Assembly: GCF_001507595.1 (NCBI RefSeq)
Contig: NZ_LQBQ01000004.1
Coordinates: 45,676-109,675 of the forward strand
DNA length: 64,000 nucleotides
Reading direction: 5' to 3'
Source of the DNA: Ruegeria marisrubri
GTDB lineage: Bacteria > Pseudomonadota > Alphaproteobacteria > Rhodobacterales > Rhodobacteraceae
The notes beneath the pieces were generated by a model. That model searched no databases and was not told the DNA's origin. It saw nothing but the letters and a program-made list of their open reading frames with translations. The position numbers and the translations under genes are program-made. Positions 8,964 to 17,710 of this stretch are shown here, piece by piece (positions within the stretch are counted from its first letter, which is position 1; every line of letters begins with the position of its first letter).

Positions 8964-9881
8964 TCAACTTTCCTGCTCCAAGGCTCCCGGCGGCCCGTCT
9001 CGTTTGAGCAGCATCGCGAGCGCCACGCCAGTCAGGGCGATGCCGATCAGGACCAAGCCCGTGGGCGCGCCGTTGCCGAGTGCGATTTCCCACAGGATCA
9101 CCCAGCTTGGGGTCAGGTAGGTATAGGCCATGACCTTGGCCGAGGGCAGATACAGTGTCGCGAATTGCAGCAGAACGAAGGTGGCCGCGCTGGCGCAGAT
9201 CGCGACGTAGAACAGCCCGACCCAGACGATCGCAGGCAGGTTCATCCAGTCTGTGGCCCTGATATCCGACCACCCATAGAGCGTCAGAATCACCCCCCCT
9301 GCGACCAGCATTCCAAAAGTGAAAACGACCGCCGGCTCACCCCGGTTCAGTTTCCGCACCATCGGAGTATAGACCGCATGGGCCGCGCAGCCCCAGAGAT
9401 AGATGATTTCGCCCCGCCCGATCTCAAAGGCGCGGAATGCCTCCCAGTCGGCGCGAAAGATGACCCACAGCGCCCCGATCGCCCCGACGACCAATGCCAG
9501 AGCCATCCTGGGCGTCGTGACCTGCCTCAGCAGCACCCATCCAGCGAATGCTGACATGACGGGCGTCAGGGTGAAAACCGCAGCCGCACTCACCGGCGGC
9601 GCGGTCTTGAGCCCCTCGAACATCAGAACGAAATAGGTCGCGAACAGCCCGCCGAGGACGAAATAGCGCCACGGCGCGTCTGCGGCGCTGCGCGGAAAGC
9701 CCGTCGTGGCGGCTGAGACCGCCCCAATCACGACCGACGCAATGGCAAACCGGGCCGCGTTCAGGGCCGCAGGTGCGATTTCGTTCGCGATGAGCGAGCC
9801 CAGCGAGAAACTGCCCGCCACCAGCGCGGAAAAGGCGAGCATGGCCAGATGGCCGCGGGCTTCGAAACTCAGGGCTGCCAC
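8964..9881 (-). CDS. EamA/DMT-superfamily permease
   Basis: An inner-membrane drug/metabolite transporter-type permease with two EamA repeats, about ten membrane helices over 305 aa. GTG at 9881 is chosen as the start (reading VAALSFEARGHLAMLAF); the longer open frame upstream runs antisense-free through lysR coding sequence and lacks hydrophobicity. This start makes the gene overlap the lysR stop by 13 bp, so the two are probably cotranscribed. The first repeat ends near IGALWVIFRADW and the second contains WVILWEIALGNGAPTGLVLIG. Substrate unknown; relatives export amino acids or purines. Confidence 0.85.
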   Translation of the reverse strand: MAALSFEARGHLAMLAFSALVAGSFSLGSLIANEIAPAALNAARFAIASVVIGAVSAATTGFPRSAADAPWRYFVLGGLFATYFVLMFEGLKTAPPVSAAAVFTLTPVMSAFAGWVLLRQVTTPRMALALVVGAIGALWVIFRADWEAFRAFEIGRGEIIYLWGCAAHAVYTPMVRKLNRGEPAVVFTFGMLVAGGVILTLYGWSDIRATDWMNLPAIVWVGLFYVAICASAATFVLLQFATLYLPSAKVMAYTYLTPSWVILWEIALGNGAPTGLVLIGIALTGVALAMLLKRDGPPGALEQES

Positions 9882-10747
9882 GTTTTTGCCTGTTCCTTGA
9901 GGAATTTCAGGAAAGCCTGCACCTTGGTGGTCCGGTGCAGATCGACATGGGTCACCAGCCACAGTTTGCCGGCCCATTCCGGCAACGGCTCCATCACCTC
10001 GATCAGATCCGGTTGCCGCACCGCATCCCAGCGGGCCATGAAACCTATCCCCGCGCCCGCCAGAACCGCCTCGCGCATCGGGAAGGAATCCGTGCAGCGG
10101 AAGGTGATCGCCTCGGCGGGCGCCGTAGCGCGCAGCCAGCGCAGAAAAGGTGCGCGGCTGTTTTCGTCGTCACCACCCACGAAGAAATGCTTCGGGAAGT
10201 CATCGACACCTCGGGGCAACCCGTGCCTGTCAACATAGGCCTTGCTGGCATACAGCCCGATCTCCTGCGTCAGAAGCGGCTGGACCACGTTGTCGGGCTG
10301 GTCCGGCACCGACCCCGCCCGGATCGCCACATGCGCCTCGCCATATTCCAGGCGGAACAGGCGCTCTCCGGTCAGGTAACGCACGATCAGCCCCGGATGC
10401 ATCCGCTGGAACTCTCCCAGAACCGGAACCACCAGCGGCCCCAGCGACGACAGGGACGTCACCACCAGCTCCCCCGACACATCGTCTCCACGCCCCTTCA
10501 TGCGGCCGACCAGTTGGTTGAACTGGTCCTCGGTCGCCTGCGCCACGCGCATCAGATCCTCGCCCGCCTCGGTCGGCGTGTAGCCGCGGGCATGACGCTG
10601 GAACAGCTTTACGCCCAGCCGGGCCTCGATCGCGTCGATGTGGCGGATGACCGTCGCATGATGCACCCCCAGCACCTCGGCGGCACCGCTGACCGTCCCC
10701 ATTCGGGCAACCTGATAAGCGGTTCGCACCTCGTCCCAGTTGTTCAT
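9869..10747 (-). CDS. LysR-family transcriptional regulator
   Basis: A 292-aa regulator with an N-terminal winged HTH (about residues 4-62; GTVSGAAEVLGVHHATVIRH is the recognition region) and a periplasmic-binding-protein-like effector domain. It is divergent from the azoreductase gene with 124 bp between starts and overlaps the permease gene downstream. LysR proteins often control the divergent gene, so the azoreductase is the likely target. The AT-rich intergenic region holds candidate T-N11-A sites but no single one stands out. No effector can be assigned. Confidence 0.9.
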   Translation of the reverse strand: MNNWDEVRTAYQVARMGTVSGAAEVLGVHHATVIRHIDAIEARLGVKLFQRHARGYTPTEAGEDLMRVAQATEDQFNQLVGRMKGRGDDVSGELVVTSLSSLGPLVVPVLGEFQRMHPGLIVRYLTGERLFRLEYGEAHVAIRAGSVPDQPDNVVQPLLTQEIGLYASKAYVDRHGLPRGVDDFPKHFFVGGDDENSRAPFLRWLRATAPAEAITFRCTDSFPMREAVLAGAGIGFMARWDAVRQPDLIEVMEPLPEWAGKLWLVTHVDLHRTTKVQAFLKFLKEQAKTWQP

Positions 10748-10871
10748 GGAGCGCCTTTCCTAATGTGCAAATTCCAACAGTTGATGTTATTTTTTCCATG
10801 TTTTGTTCGCTGAGGCAATGAACATATTGGTGGCATCGAAAGTTCCTCACTGCCTGAAAAGGAAACCGGAA

Positions 10872-11453
10872 ATGTCCAAAACCATCCTTCACATCGACGC
10901 CTCCGCCCGCCGCGTCGGATCGGCGACCCGCGAACTATCCGAGAAAATCGTCCAGCATCTGGACGCCCAGCGCATCATCCGTCGTGATCTGGCGACGCCG
11001 CTGCCGCTGCTGACCGAAGACTGGATCAACGCGAACTTCACCCCGGCCGATCAGCGCGACTCGGCGCAGCTCGATCTGCTGGCCCTGTCGGACGAACTGG
11101 TTGCCGAACTGCAGGACGCAGACACCATCGTCATCGGCCTGCCGATCTACAACTTCTCGGTGCCGGCGGCCTTCAAGGCCTGGATCGACCTGGTCGCACG
11201 CGCCGGTGTCACCTTTGCCTATACCGAAAACGGCCCCAAAGGCCTGCTCGAAGGAAAACGCGCCATCCTCGCCATCGCCTCGGGCGGCACGGCGGTCGAT
11301 TCGGAGATCGACTTCGCCACCGGCTATGCCCGCCACGTTCTGGGCTTCATCGGCATCCACGACGTCGAGGTGATCGCCGCCGACCGGATGGCGCTCGATC
11401 CGGAAGCCACGCTCCAGAAGGCGCGCGACGCAGTGGCACAACTGGCCGCCTGA
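10872..11453 (+). CDS. azoR: FMN-dependent NADH:quinone/azo reductase
   Basis: An AzoR-type flavodoxin-fold enzyme reducing quinones and azo compounds in two-electron steps with NADH. The 193-aa length is typical. MSKTILHIDASARRVGSATR carries the FMN phosphate loop, GLPIYNFSVPAAFKAWID is the AzoR signature (residues about 87-104), and ASGGTAVDS with the C-terminal GFIGIHDVEVI complete the fold. The start was set at 10872 (ATG after a GGAAA ribosome site); the upstream open frame is not conserved. Divergent from lysR, which probably regulates it, perhaps as a quinone-stress response. Confidence 0.93.
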   Translation: MSKTILHIDASARRVGSATRELSEKIVQHLDAQRIIRRDLATPLPLLTEDWINANFTPADQRDSAQLDLLALSDELVAELQDADTIVIGLPIYNFSVPAAFKAWIDLVARAGVTFAYTENGPKGLLEGKRAILAIASGGTAVDSEIDFATGYARHVLGFIGIHDVEVIAADRMALDPEATLQKARDAVAQLAA

Positions 11454-11469
11454 CCTTTGAAAAGCGACC

Positions 11470-11488
11470 GGGCGCCATCATGGTGCCC
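11470..11488 (+). terminator. Possible terminator after azoR
   Basis: A 7-bp stem with one G-U pair (GGGCGCC, loop ATCAT, GGTGCCC) lies 17 bp after the azoR stop. It is followed by a pyrimidine-rich stretch (GCTCTTCATCTTTTC) rather than a clean T-run. Confidence 0.5.
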
Positions 11489-11546
11489 GCTCTTCATCTT
11501 TTCACAAATACTCCCGCCGGAGGCACGCGCCGCAAGGCGCGTTCCT

Positions 11547-12077
11547 TCATGGCAGCCAATTTACCTCGCAGCCGATCCTGTCGAAGAACGCGAAAACATC
11601 CTCGCGCGACATGGCCACGGTCCGGTCATTGACCAAAGGGTGCATGTAGATCACGTCGACCTGCTGGGCAGCCGCATCCATGAAGAACCGGACGTCGTTG
11701 CCGACGCCGTTGATCATCGCCAGCGGACTGACGGCGCCGGGCCGGATCCCGAGGTTCTGCATCAACCGATCCGCCGAGCCGAAGGACAGGTTGCCCACGC
11801 CCAGCTCGGCCCCCAATGCCTTGAGGTCTATCTCGCGGCTCTGTTCCAGCGTCACCAGGTAATTCCGCTTCTTCTTGTCCCGCAGGTACAGGTTCTTGAC
11901 CCGCAAGGCGTTCTCGCCGGGCACCATGAACTGGTCCTCGACCGCCTTCGACTCCTCGACCGTCCGCAGGGGGACATGCTCGTGCAGGCGATATGACAGG
12001 CCCCACTCGGAAAGCCGCGCAAGCAGCGCGTCGGAACTCAGCGGCAGGCTGTCCTGATATGCAGAAGATGCGTCCAT
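11547..12077 (-). CDS. ProX-type aminoacyl-tRNA deacylase (YbaK/ProRS-associated domain)
   Basis: A free-standing trans-editing hydrolase of the YbaK/ProX family, which removes mischarged amino acids (for ProX, Ala) from tRNA(Pro). The 176-aa protein shows the conserved segments KNLYLRDKKKRNYLVTLEQ, with the catalytic Lys in the first, and GIRPGAVSPLAMINGVGNDV near residue 122, plus the C-terminal HPLVNDRTVAMSREDV. The start at 12077 (MDASSAYQDS) follows a near-perfect AGGAGG. The open frame extends upstream without conservation. It is divergent from ffh. Confidence 0.9.
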   Translation of the reverse strand: MDASSAYQDSLPLSSDALLARLSEWGLSYRLHEHVPLRTVEESKAVEDQFMVPGENALRVKNLYLRDKKKRNYLVTLEQSREIDLKALGAELGVGNLSFGSADRLMQNLGIRPGAVSPLAMINGVGNDVRFFMDAAAQQVDVIYMHPLVNDRTVAMSREDVFAFFDRIGCEVNWLP

Positions 12078-12185
12078 GAAATCCTCCTGAGCGTTCCGGG
12101 CCTCTTCGCCGAAACCCGGGCGCGATGCAACCCGCGCCGGCATGTTGACTCGGGCGGGATTTGCGCCTATCTGCAGCGCCAACAC

Positions 12186-12262
12186 CCGGAAGCGTCAAAC
12201 CTTCCGGTCCCTTGAGCCGTTCAGGGATCGCCCCCCACCAGCGCGTTGCGCCCGTGGGGGCG
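12186..12262 (+). promoter_or_regulatory. Two hairpins in the ffh leader region
   Basis: CCGGAAG (12186-12192) pairs with CTTCCGG (12201-12207). A second GC-rich stem pairs CGCCCCCCAC (from 12229) with GTGGGGGCG (12254-12262). Both lie between the proX and ffh starts. They may shape the ffh 5' leader or be a partial terminator; function is unproven. Confidence 0.3.
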
Positions 12263-12331
12263 TTTGTGCATTGACCCATTCGTCCCTAGATATGGGGCGC
12301 CAACAGACAACCGGCGAAGGAGGCCGAAGGC

Positions 12332-13840
12332 ATGTTTGAAAATCTATCCGAACGCCTCTCCGGCGTCTTTGACCGGCTGACCAAACAGGGCGCCCTGTCC
12401 GAGGAAGACGTCAAGACCGCCCTGCGCGAGGTGCGCGTGGCGCTGCTCGAGGCCGACGTCTCGCTGCCCGTCGCCCGCGAGTTCGTCAAGAAAGTGCAGG
12501 AACAGGCCACCGGTCAGGCCGTGACCAAGTCGGTCACGCCGGGTCAGCAGGTCGTCAAGATCGTGCATGACGCGCTGGTCGACGTGCTGCGCGGCGAGGA
12601 AGACCCCGGCAAGCTGAAGATCGACAACCCGCCCGCCCCGATCCTGATGGTCGGTCTGCAGGGCTCAGGGAAAACCACCACCACCGGCAAGCTGGCGAAA
12701 CGCCTGAAAGAGAAAGAGGGCAAGAAGGTCTTGATGGCCTCGCTGGACGTCTACCGCCCGGCGGCGATGGACCAACTGGCGGTTCTGGGCACCCAAATTG
12801 GCGTCGATACCCTGCCGATCGTGCCGGGCCAGAAACCGGTGGACATCGCCAAGCGCGCCAAGCAGCAGGCGCTGCTGGGTGGCTATGACGTCTACATGCT
12901 CGACACCGCGGGCCGTCTGCATATCGACGAAGTCCTGATGGACGAGGTCGAGCAGGTTCGCAACGTGGTGGACCCGCGCGAGACCCTGCTGGTGGTTGAC
13001 GGCCTGACCGGTCAGGTCGCCGTCGAGGTGGCCGAGGAGTTCGACGCCAAGGTCGGCATCTCGGGCGTGGTCCTGACCCGGATGGACGGCGACGGGCGCG
13101 GCGGTGCGGCGCTGTCGATGCGCGCTGTCACCGGCAAGCCCATCCGTTTCGTCGGTCTGGGCGAAAAGATGGACGCCCTGGAGACCTTCGAACCCGAGCG
13201 TATCGCCGGCCGGATCCTGGGCATGGGCGACATCGTGGCCCTGGTCGAGAAGGCACAGGAAACCATCGAGGCCGAGCAGGCCGAGCGCATGATGAAGCGC
13301 ATGGTCAAGGGTCAGTTCAACATGAACGACCTGAAGATGCAGCTGGAACAGATGCTCCAGATGGGCGGCATGCAGGGCATGATGGGCATGATGCCGGGCA
13401 TGGGCAAGCTGGCCAAGCAGATGGATCAGGCCGGTCTCGACGACAGGATCCTGCGCCAGCAGATCGCCATGATCCAGTCGATGACCAAGAAGGAACGCGC
13501 CAACCCGCAGATCCTTCAGGCCAGCCGCAAGAAACGCATCGCGGCCGGTTCGGGGATGCAGGTCTCCGACCTCAACAAGCTGCTCAAGATGCACCGGCAG
13601 ATGTCGGACATGATGAAGAAGATGGGCAAGATGGGCAAAGGCAAGATGCTGAAACAGGCCATGAAGGGCATGTTCGGCAAGGGCGGCCCCTCGCCCGAAG
13701 AAATGGCCGCGGGCATGGATCCCAAGGCACTGGAAGCCGCGGCCAAGGCGATGGGCGGCAAGATGCCCGGCGGCATGCCCGGCATGGGCGGCGGCATGGC
13801 CCTGCCCCCCGGCCTGAGCGGGTTCGGAAAGAAGAAGTGA
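12332..13840 (+). CDS. ffh: Signal recognition particle protein Ffh (SRP54)
   Basis: The GTPase of the bacterial signal recognition particle, which binds signal peptides on nascent chains and 4.5S RNA and delivers ribosomes to FtsY at the membrane. The 502-aa protein has the N domain (about 1-90), the G domain with GLQGSGKTTTTGKLA, DVYRPAA, DTAGR and TRMDGDGRGGAA, and a Met-rich M domain from about residue 325. The C-terminus is an extended Met/Gly/Lys tail (GKMGKGKMLKQAMKGMFGKG and GGKMPGGMPGMGGG), longer than in E. coli. It starts a block in which the next genes overlap by 4-8 bp. Confidence 0.97.
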   Translation: MFENLSERLSGVFDRLTKQGALSEEDVKTALREVRVALLEADVSLPVAREFVKKVQEQATGQAVTKSVTPGQQVVKIVHDALVDVLRGEEDPGKLKIDNPPAPILMVGLQGSGKTTTTGKLAKRLKEKEGKKVLMASLDVYRPAAMDQLAVLGTQIGVDTLPIVPGQKPVDIAKRAKQQALLGGYDVYMLDTAGRLHIDEVLMDEVEQVRNVVDPRETLLVVDGLTGQVAVEVAEEFDAKVGISGVVLTRMDGDGRGGAALSMRAVTGKPIRFVGLGEKMDALETFEPERIAGRILGMGDIVALVEKAQETIEAEQAERMMKRMVKGQFNMNDLKMQLEQMLQMGGMQGMMGMMPGMGKLAKQMDQAGLDDRILRQQIAMIQSMTKKERANPQILQASRKKRIAAGSGMQVSDLNKLLKMHRQMSDMMKKMGKMGKGKMLKQAMKGMFGKGGPSPEEMAAGMDPKALEAAAKAMGGKMPGGMPGMGGGMALPPGLSGFGKKK

Positions 13841-14391
13841 CCGGCTTTTCGCTTCATATCCCCACGGTCGAGACCGAACGGCTGATCCTGCGCGCACCCC
13901 GCGAGGCGGATTTCGAAGCCGAGGCCGCGTTCTTTGCCTCCGACGCCTCGCGCTTCGTCGGCGGACCCAAGCGCCCGGACGAGACCTGGCGCTCGCTGGC
14001 CATGCTGCTGGGGCATTGGGCCTTGCGCGGCTACGGCTTCTGGGGAGTCGAGGAAAAGGCCACCGGCGCTTATGTCGGCCATGTCGGCCTGTGGTTCCCG
14101 CACGGCTGGCCCGAGCCCGAGATCGGCTGGACCCTGATGAACGACGCCACCGGCAAGGGATATGCGACCGAGGCAGCCCTGTCGGCGCGGGCCTATGCCT
14201 ATGACGTGCTGGGCTGGGAGACCGCGATCTCGCTGATCGACCCGGCCAACACCGCCAGTCAGGCCGTGGCAAGGCGTCTGGGCGCGGCGTTCGATCATAC
14301 CTACGATCACCCCGAGTTCGGCACCATGCATGTCTGGCGCCACCCGGCACCGGGGGAACTGGTCAACGGCGGGATGGAGGCCTACGCATGA
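13837..14391 (+). CDS. GNAT-family N-acetyltransferase (RimJ/RimL-like)
   Basis: A 184-aa acetyltransferase of the RimJ/RimL branch. ETERLILRAPREADFEA is the typical N-terminal strand, GWTLMNDATGKGYATEAAL contains the acetyl-CoA pyrophosphate loop (Q/R-x-x-G-x-G/A variant, here Gly-Lys-Gly), and PANTASQAVARRLGA is the family's last conserved helix. It starts with a GTG overlapping the ffh stop (GTGA) and ends overlapping the next GNAT gene (ATGA), so translation is probably coupled. Substrate unknown. It resembles its downstream neighbour, suggesting an old tandem duplication. Confidence 0.88.
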   Translation: MTGFSLHIPTVETERLILRAPREADFEAEAAFFASDASRFVGGPKRPDETWRSLAMLLGHWALRGYGFWGVEEKATGAYVGHVGLWFPHGWPEPEIGWTLMNDATGKGYATEAALSARAYAYDVLGWETAISLIDPANTASQAVARRLGAAFDHTYDHPEFGTMHVWRHPAPGELVNGGMEAYA

Positions 14392-14993
14392 GCATCACCT
14401 CGATCCCCGTCCTCGAAACCAGGCGGCTGGTCCTGCGTGGCCCCGAGCCCGAGGATTACCCGAATTTCAAGGCGACCTTCACCAGCTACCGCGCGCGTTT
14501 CATGGGCGGGCCGCTGAACACCTATGAATCGTGGATGCTCTACGCCGCCGAGATCGGCCACTGGCAGATCCGTGGCTATGGCATGTGGATGATCCACGAC
14601 AAGACCACCGATGAAACCTATGGCATGGCCGGGGGCTGGAAACCGGCGGGCTGGCCCGAGGCCGAGATCGCCTGGGTGATCTGGCCCGACGCGGCCGGAA
14701 AAGGCTACGCGCTGGAGGCGACCCACGCCGCGCGCGCCTATTTCTATGGTGAACTCGGCTGGGACGGCGCGGTCAGCTATATCGACCCCAAGAATCTAGA
14801 TTCGATCCGCCTGGCCGAGCGGCTGGGCGCAAAGAAGGATCCGAACGCGCCCACCATCGACGGCAGCGATGCGGTCTATCGCCACCCGGCGCCGGACCAA
14901 CTGGCCGGCACCCAGCTGGCGCACGGCATCGAGATGGAAATCAGCCACTATGCCGACCCACTCTTCAAACCGAAAGGATGGGCCATTGACTGA
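14388..14993 (+). CDS. GNAT-family N-acetyltransferase, paralogue of the preceding gene
   Basis: A 201-aa RimJ/RimL-like acetyltransferase with the same architecture as the gene before it: VLETRRLVLRGPEPEDYPNF at the N-terminus, the acetyl-CoA loop WPDAAGKGYALEATHAA, and KNLDSIRLAERLGA near the end. Both proteins share the motif W-x4-GHWxxRGYG in the middle. The C-terminus is longer by about 17 residues. It overlaps the upstream gene by ATGA and the chorismate mutase gene by 8 bp. The substrate is not evident. Confidence 0.88.
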   Translation: MSITSIPVLETRRLVLRGPEPEDYPNFKATFTSYRARFMGGPLNTYESWMLYAAEIGHWQIRGYGMWMIHDKTTDETYGMAGGWKPAGWPEAEIAWVIWPDAAGKGYALEATHAARAYFYGELGWDGAVSYIDPKNLDSIRLAERLGAKKDPNAPTIDGSDAVYRHPAPDQLAGTQLAHGIEMEISHYADPLFKPKGWAID

Positions 14994-15282
14994 CGCCACC
15001 ACCCGCGCCGCCGAATTGCTGAAAGAACACAGGGAAAGCATCGACCGTCTGGATGCCATCCTTGTCTATACCTTGGGCGAGCGGTTCAAGCACACGCAGG
15101 CCGTCGGCAGGCTCAAGGCAGAACACGACCTTCCCCCGTCCGATCCCGCGCGCGAGGCGCAGCAGATCGCACGGCTCGAAGACCTGGCGGAAAAGGCCGA
15201 CCTGGACCCCGATTTCGCCAAGGCTTTCCTGAACTTCATCATTCAGGAAGTCATCCGACACCACAAGAAGCACCAGGAATAA
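14986..15282 (+). CDS. Chorismate mutase, AroQ type
   Basis: Converts chorismate to prephenate, the first step towards phenylalanine and tyrosine. The 98-aa all-helical monofunctional protein shows [20 protein letters not shown] (helix 1, with the catalytic Arg in the family position) and [19 protein letters not shown] (Lys and the D-x-x-R-E motif). The start is a TTG at 14986, preceded by AAAGGA at good spacing; this gives the standard length, whereas upstream ATGs extend into the previous gene. In this bacterial group a chorismate mutase gene before rpsP is a recurrent arrangement. Confidence 0.9.
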   Translation: MTDATTRAAELLKEHRESIDRLDAILVYTLGERFKHTQAVGRLKAEHDLPPSDPAREAQQIARLEDLAEKADLDPDFAKAFLNFIIQEVIRHHKKHQE

Positions 15283-15334
15283 CCGGACAGAGGCAAGAAA
15301 CTCGACCGGTCAACGCCATCAAAGGAGAAACACC

Positions 15335-15724
15335 ATGGCAATGAAAATCCGTCTGGCCCGTGGCGGCTCGAAAAAACGCCCCTTCTACCGCATCGTTGCT
15401 GCGGACAGCCGCATGCCGCGTGACGGCCGCTTCATCGAGAAGCTGGGCACCTACAACCCGCTGCTGCCGAAAGACAGCGAAGAGCGCGTGAAGATGAACA
15501 TGGAGCGCATCCAGTACTGGCTGGACCAGGGCGCGCAGCCGACCGACCGGATCGCCCGCATGCTGGAAGCTGCCGGCGTCAAGGAAAAGGCCGAGCGCAA
15601 CAACCCCAAGAAAGGCACCCCGGGCAAGAAAGCCCAGGAGCGCGCCGAAGAGAAGGCAGCCAAGGCCGCTGAAGCAGCCGAAGCCGCTGCTGCTCCGGCA
15701 GAAGAAGCCGCTGCCGAAGAATAA
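15335..15724 (+). CDS. rpsP: 30S ribosomal protein S16
   Basis: Small-subunit protein S16, an early 16S rRNA binder needed for 30S assembly. The 129-aa protein has the conserved N-terminal core ([20 protein letters not shown] and [11 protein letters not shown], about residues 1-80). The C-terminus is a long Lys/Ala/Glu-rich extension (about 85-129) typical of alphaproteobacterial S16. A strong AAAGGAG ribosome site precedes the ATG. Confidence 0.97.
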   Translation: MAMKIRLARGGSKKRPFYRIVAADSRMPRDGRFIEKLGTYNPLLPKDSEERVKMNMERIQYWLDQGAQPTDRIARMLEAAGVKEKAERNNPKKGTPGKKAQERAEEKAAKAAEAAEAAAAPAEEAAAEE

Positions 15725-15735
15725 GCAGGGCTGGC

Positions 15736-16371
15736 GTGCGGGATCAGACCTTCAGCGACGAGTTCCGCGCGCAGTTCAACCTGCTGCTGCGGCTCCGGCG
15801 CGACGTGCGTCGGTTCCGCACCGATCCGGTGGACGAGACAGTGCTGGCGCGCTGTCTCGACTCCTTTCGACTGGCCCCTTCGGTGGGGCTGAGCGAACCC
15901 TGGCGCGTGATCCGCGTCGAAAGCAAGACGGCCCGCGACGCCGCCCTGAAGAATTTCCAGACAGCCAATGCGCAGGCGCTGGCCGGGTATTCCGGCGAAC
16001 AGGCGCAGCTTTACAGCAGGCTCAAGCTGTCGGGCATGCAGGAAGCCCCGGTGCAACTGGCCGTTTTCTGCGACGACACCACTGGCAAGGGCCGCGGACT
16101 GGGCGCTGCCACGATGCCCGAGATGCGCCGATACTCGGTTGTCACCGCCATCACCCTGTTCTGGCTCGCCCTGCGGGCCGAGGGGCTGGGCCTTGGCTGG
16201 GTGTCGATCCTTGATCCCGAGCAACTGGCCCGCGACCTGGAGGTGCCCGATGACTGGCGGCTGATCGGCTATTTTTGCCTTGGCTGGCCGGAAGAAGTAT
16301 CAGACATTCCGGAACTGGAACGCGTAGGCTGGGAAGCGCGGCTTCCCGAACTTCCGATTGAGACCCGATGA
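15736..16371 (+). CDS. bluB: 5,6-Dimethylbenzimidazole synthase BluB
   Basis: A flavin-destroying nitroreductase-fold enzyme that converts reduced FMN with oxygen into the lower ligand of vitamin B12. At 211 aa the length fits. [14 protein letters not shown], the active-site segment [16 protein letters not shown], and [27 protein letters not shown] text near residues 135-160 ([16 protein letters not shown], then LGWVSILDP) are diagnostic. The start is GTG at 15736, only 11 bp after rpsP. It overlaps rimM by ATGA, so it is part of the ribosome/tRNA operon. No cobalamin riboswitch is visible; a separate B12 gene set must lie elsewhere. Confidence 0.9.
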   Translation: MRDQTFSDEFRAQFNLLLRLRRDVRRFRTDPVDETVLARCLDSFRLAPSVGLSEPWRVIRVESKTARDAALKNFQTANAQALAGYSGEQAQLYSRLKLSGMQEAPVQLAVFCDDTTGKGRGLGAATMPEMRRYSVVTAITLFWLALRAEGLGLGWVSILDPEQLARDLEVPDDWRLIGYFCLGWPEEVSDIPELERVGWEARLPELPIETR

Positions 16372-16886
16372 CCGAAAAGCGAGAAAAAGATCTTGTCTGT
16401 GTCGGCGCCGTTGGCGGCTCGTTCGGTGTGCGCGGCGAGGTGCGACTGAAAAGCTTTTGCGCCGTGCCGGAAGACATCGAAACCTATTCCCCCCTGACCG
16501 ACGAAACCGGGACCGAGCGCTATCCGCTGGTGATAACGCGCCCGATCAAGAACGGGTTTGCCGCACGGCTGGGCGGGATCGAAACCAAGGAACAGGCCGA
16601 CGCCATCAAGGGGATGCGCCTGTTTGCCCGCCGAGACCAGTTGCCGTCGCTGCCGGATGACGAATTCTACCACGCCGACCTGATCGGGCTCGAGGTCTAT
16701 GACACCGGCGGCAAGCTGCTTGGGCGGGTCAAGTCGGTGCAGAACCACGGCGCGTCGGACCTGCTGGAAATCCACGGGCCGGGCCTGAAATCCACCGTGC
16801 TGCTGCCGTTCACCCTGGCGGCGGTGCCGACCGTCGATCTGGCGCAGGGCCGGATCATTGCCGATCCACCCGAAGGGTTGTTCTGA
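16368..16886 (+). CDS. rimM: Ribosome maturation factor RimM
   Basis: Binds S19 and assists maturation of the 30S head. The 172-aa protein has the N-terminal RimM beta-barrel ([20 protein letters not shown] at the start) and a C-terminal PRC-barrel ([20 protein letters not shown], later DLLEIHGPG and [14 protein letters not shown]). Start codon overlaps the bluB stop; trmD follows 3 bp later. The gene order rimM-trmD is the standard one. Confidence 0.95.
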   Translation: MTEKREKDLVCVGAVGGSFGVRGEVRLKSFCAVPEDIETYSPLTDETGTERYPLVITRPIKNGFAARLGGIETKEQADAIKGMRLFARRDQLPSLPDDEFYHADLIGLEVYDTGGKLLGRVKSVQNHGASDLLEIHGPGLKSTVLLPFTLAAVPTVDLAQGRIIADPPEGLF

Positions 16887-16889
16887 ACC

Positions 16890-17705
16890 ATGTCAGACAC
16901 GCCATCCCGCTCTCACGGCCGCAAGGCCATCCGCCCGACGCTGAAACCGCGCGAACTTATGACGCCCGCGCCCGATCTGCACGGGGTCTGGAAGGCCAAG
17001 ATCATCACGCTTTTCCCCTCGGCCTTTCCGGGCGTGCTGGGCGAAAGTCTGACCGGCAAGGCCCTGCAGGACGGGCTGTGGCAACTGGAAACCATCGACC
17101 TGCGTCAGTTCGGGATTGGCAAGCACCGCAACGTGGATGACACACCTGCGGGCGGTGGCGCCGGCATGGTGCTGCGCGCCGATGTGCTGGGGTCTGCGAT
17201 CGAACACGCGATGGAGGGCGTTCGCAGCGCCAACTGGCCACTGGTCTATCTCAGCCCACGCGGGCGAAGGCTGGATCAGGCAATGGTGCGGAACTTCGCC
17301 CGCTGCGACGGCATCACCCTGCTCTGCGGCCGGTTCGAAGGCGTCGATGAGCGGGTGCTGGAACATTACGGCATTCAGGAAGTCAGCTTGGGCGATTTCG
17401 TTCTGACCGGCGGCGAGATCGCGGCGCAGGCGCTGATCGACGCGACCGTGCGGCTGATCCCCGGCGTGCTGGGCAACCAGGCCTCTGCCGAGGAGGAAAG
17501 CTTTTCCTCGGGCCTTCTGGAGCATCCGCAATACACCCGCCCCGCGGAATGGAAGGGCAAACCGATCCCCGAGGTACTGATGTCCGGCCATCACGGACGC
17601 GTGGCGGAATGGCGCCACCGGATGTCAGAGGAAATCACCAAATCCCGCCGTCCCGATCTGTGGGAAGCCTATCTCAAGGCGAGGCGTGAAGAGGGGCAGG
17701 AATAA
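16890..17705 (+). CDS. trmD: tRNA (guanine-N1-)-methyltransferase TrmD
   Basis: Makes m1G37 in tRNAs reading CNN and some other codons, preventing +1 frameshifts. The 271-aa SPOUT-class enzyme shows the trefoil-knot segments VYLSPRGRRLDQ, LLCGRFEGVDERV and VSLGDFVLTGGE. An extra N-terminal tail of about 35 residues precedes the first strand (WKAKIITLFPSAFPGVLGESL); translation could start at MTPAPDLHGVWK instead. In most relatives rplS follows, but here the next gene is on the other strand and unrelated. Confidence 0.96.
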   Translation: MSDTPSRSHGRKAIRPTLKPRELMTPAPDLHGVWKAKIITLFPSAFPGVLGESLTGKALQDGLWQLETIDLRQFGIGKHRNVDDTPAGGGAGMVLRADVLGSAIEHAMEGVRSANWPLVYLSPRGRRLDQAMVRNFARCDGITLLCGRFEGVDERVLEHYGIQEVSLGDFVLTGGEIAAQALIDATVRLIPGVLGNQASAEEESFSSGLLEHPQYTRPAEWKGKPIPEVLMSGHHGRVAEWRHRMSEEITKSRRPDLWEAYLKARREEGQE

Positions 17706-17710
17706 GCCCC

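Noticed and set aside
12665..14350. 561-codon minus-strand frame opposite ffh
   Set aside because: Shadow of ffh and the GNAT gene; composition (His/Arg/Gln-rich) is that of antisense sequence.
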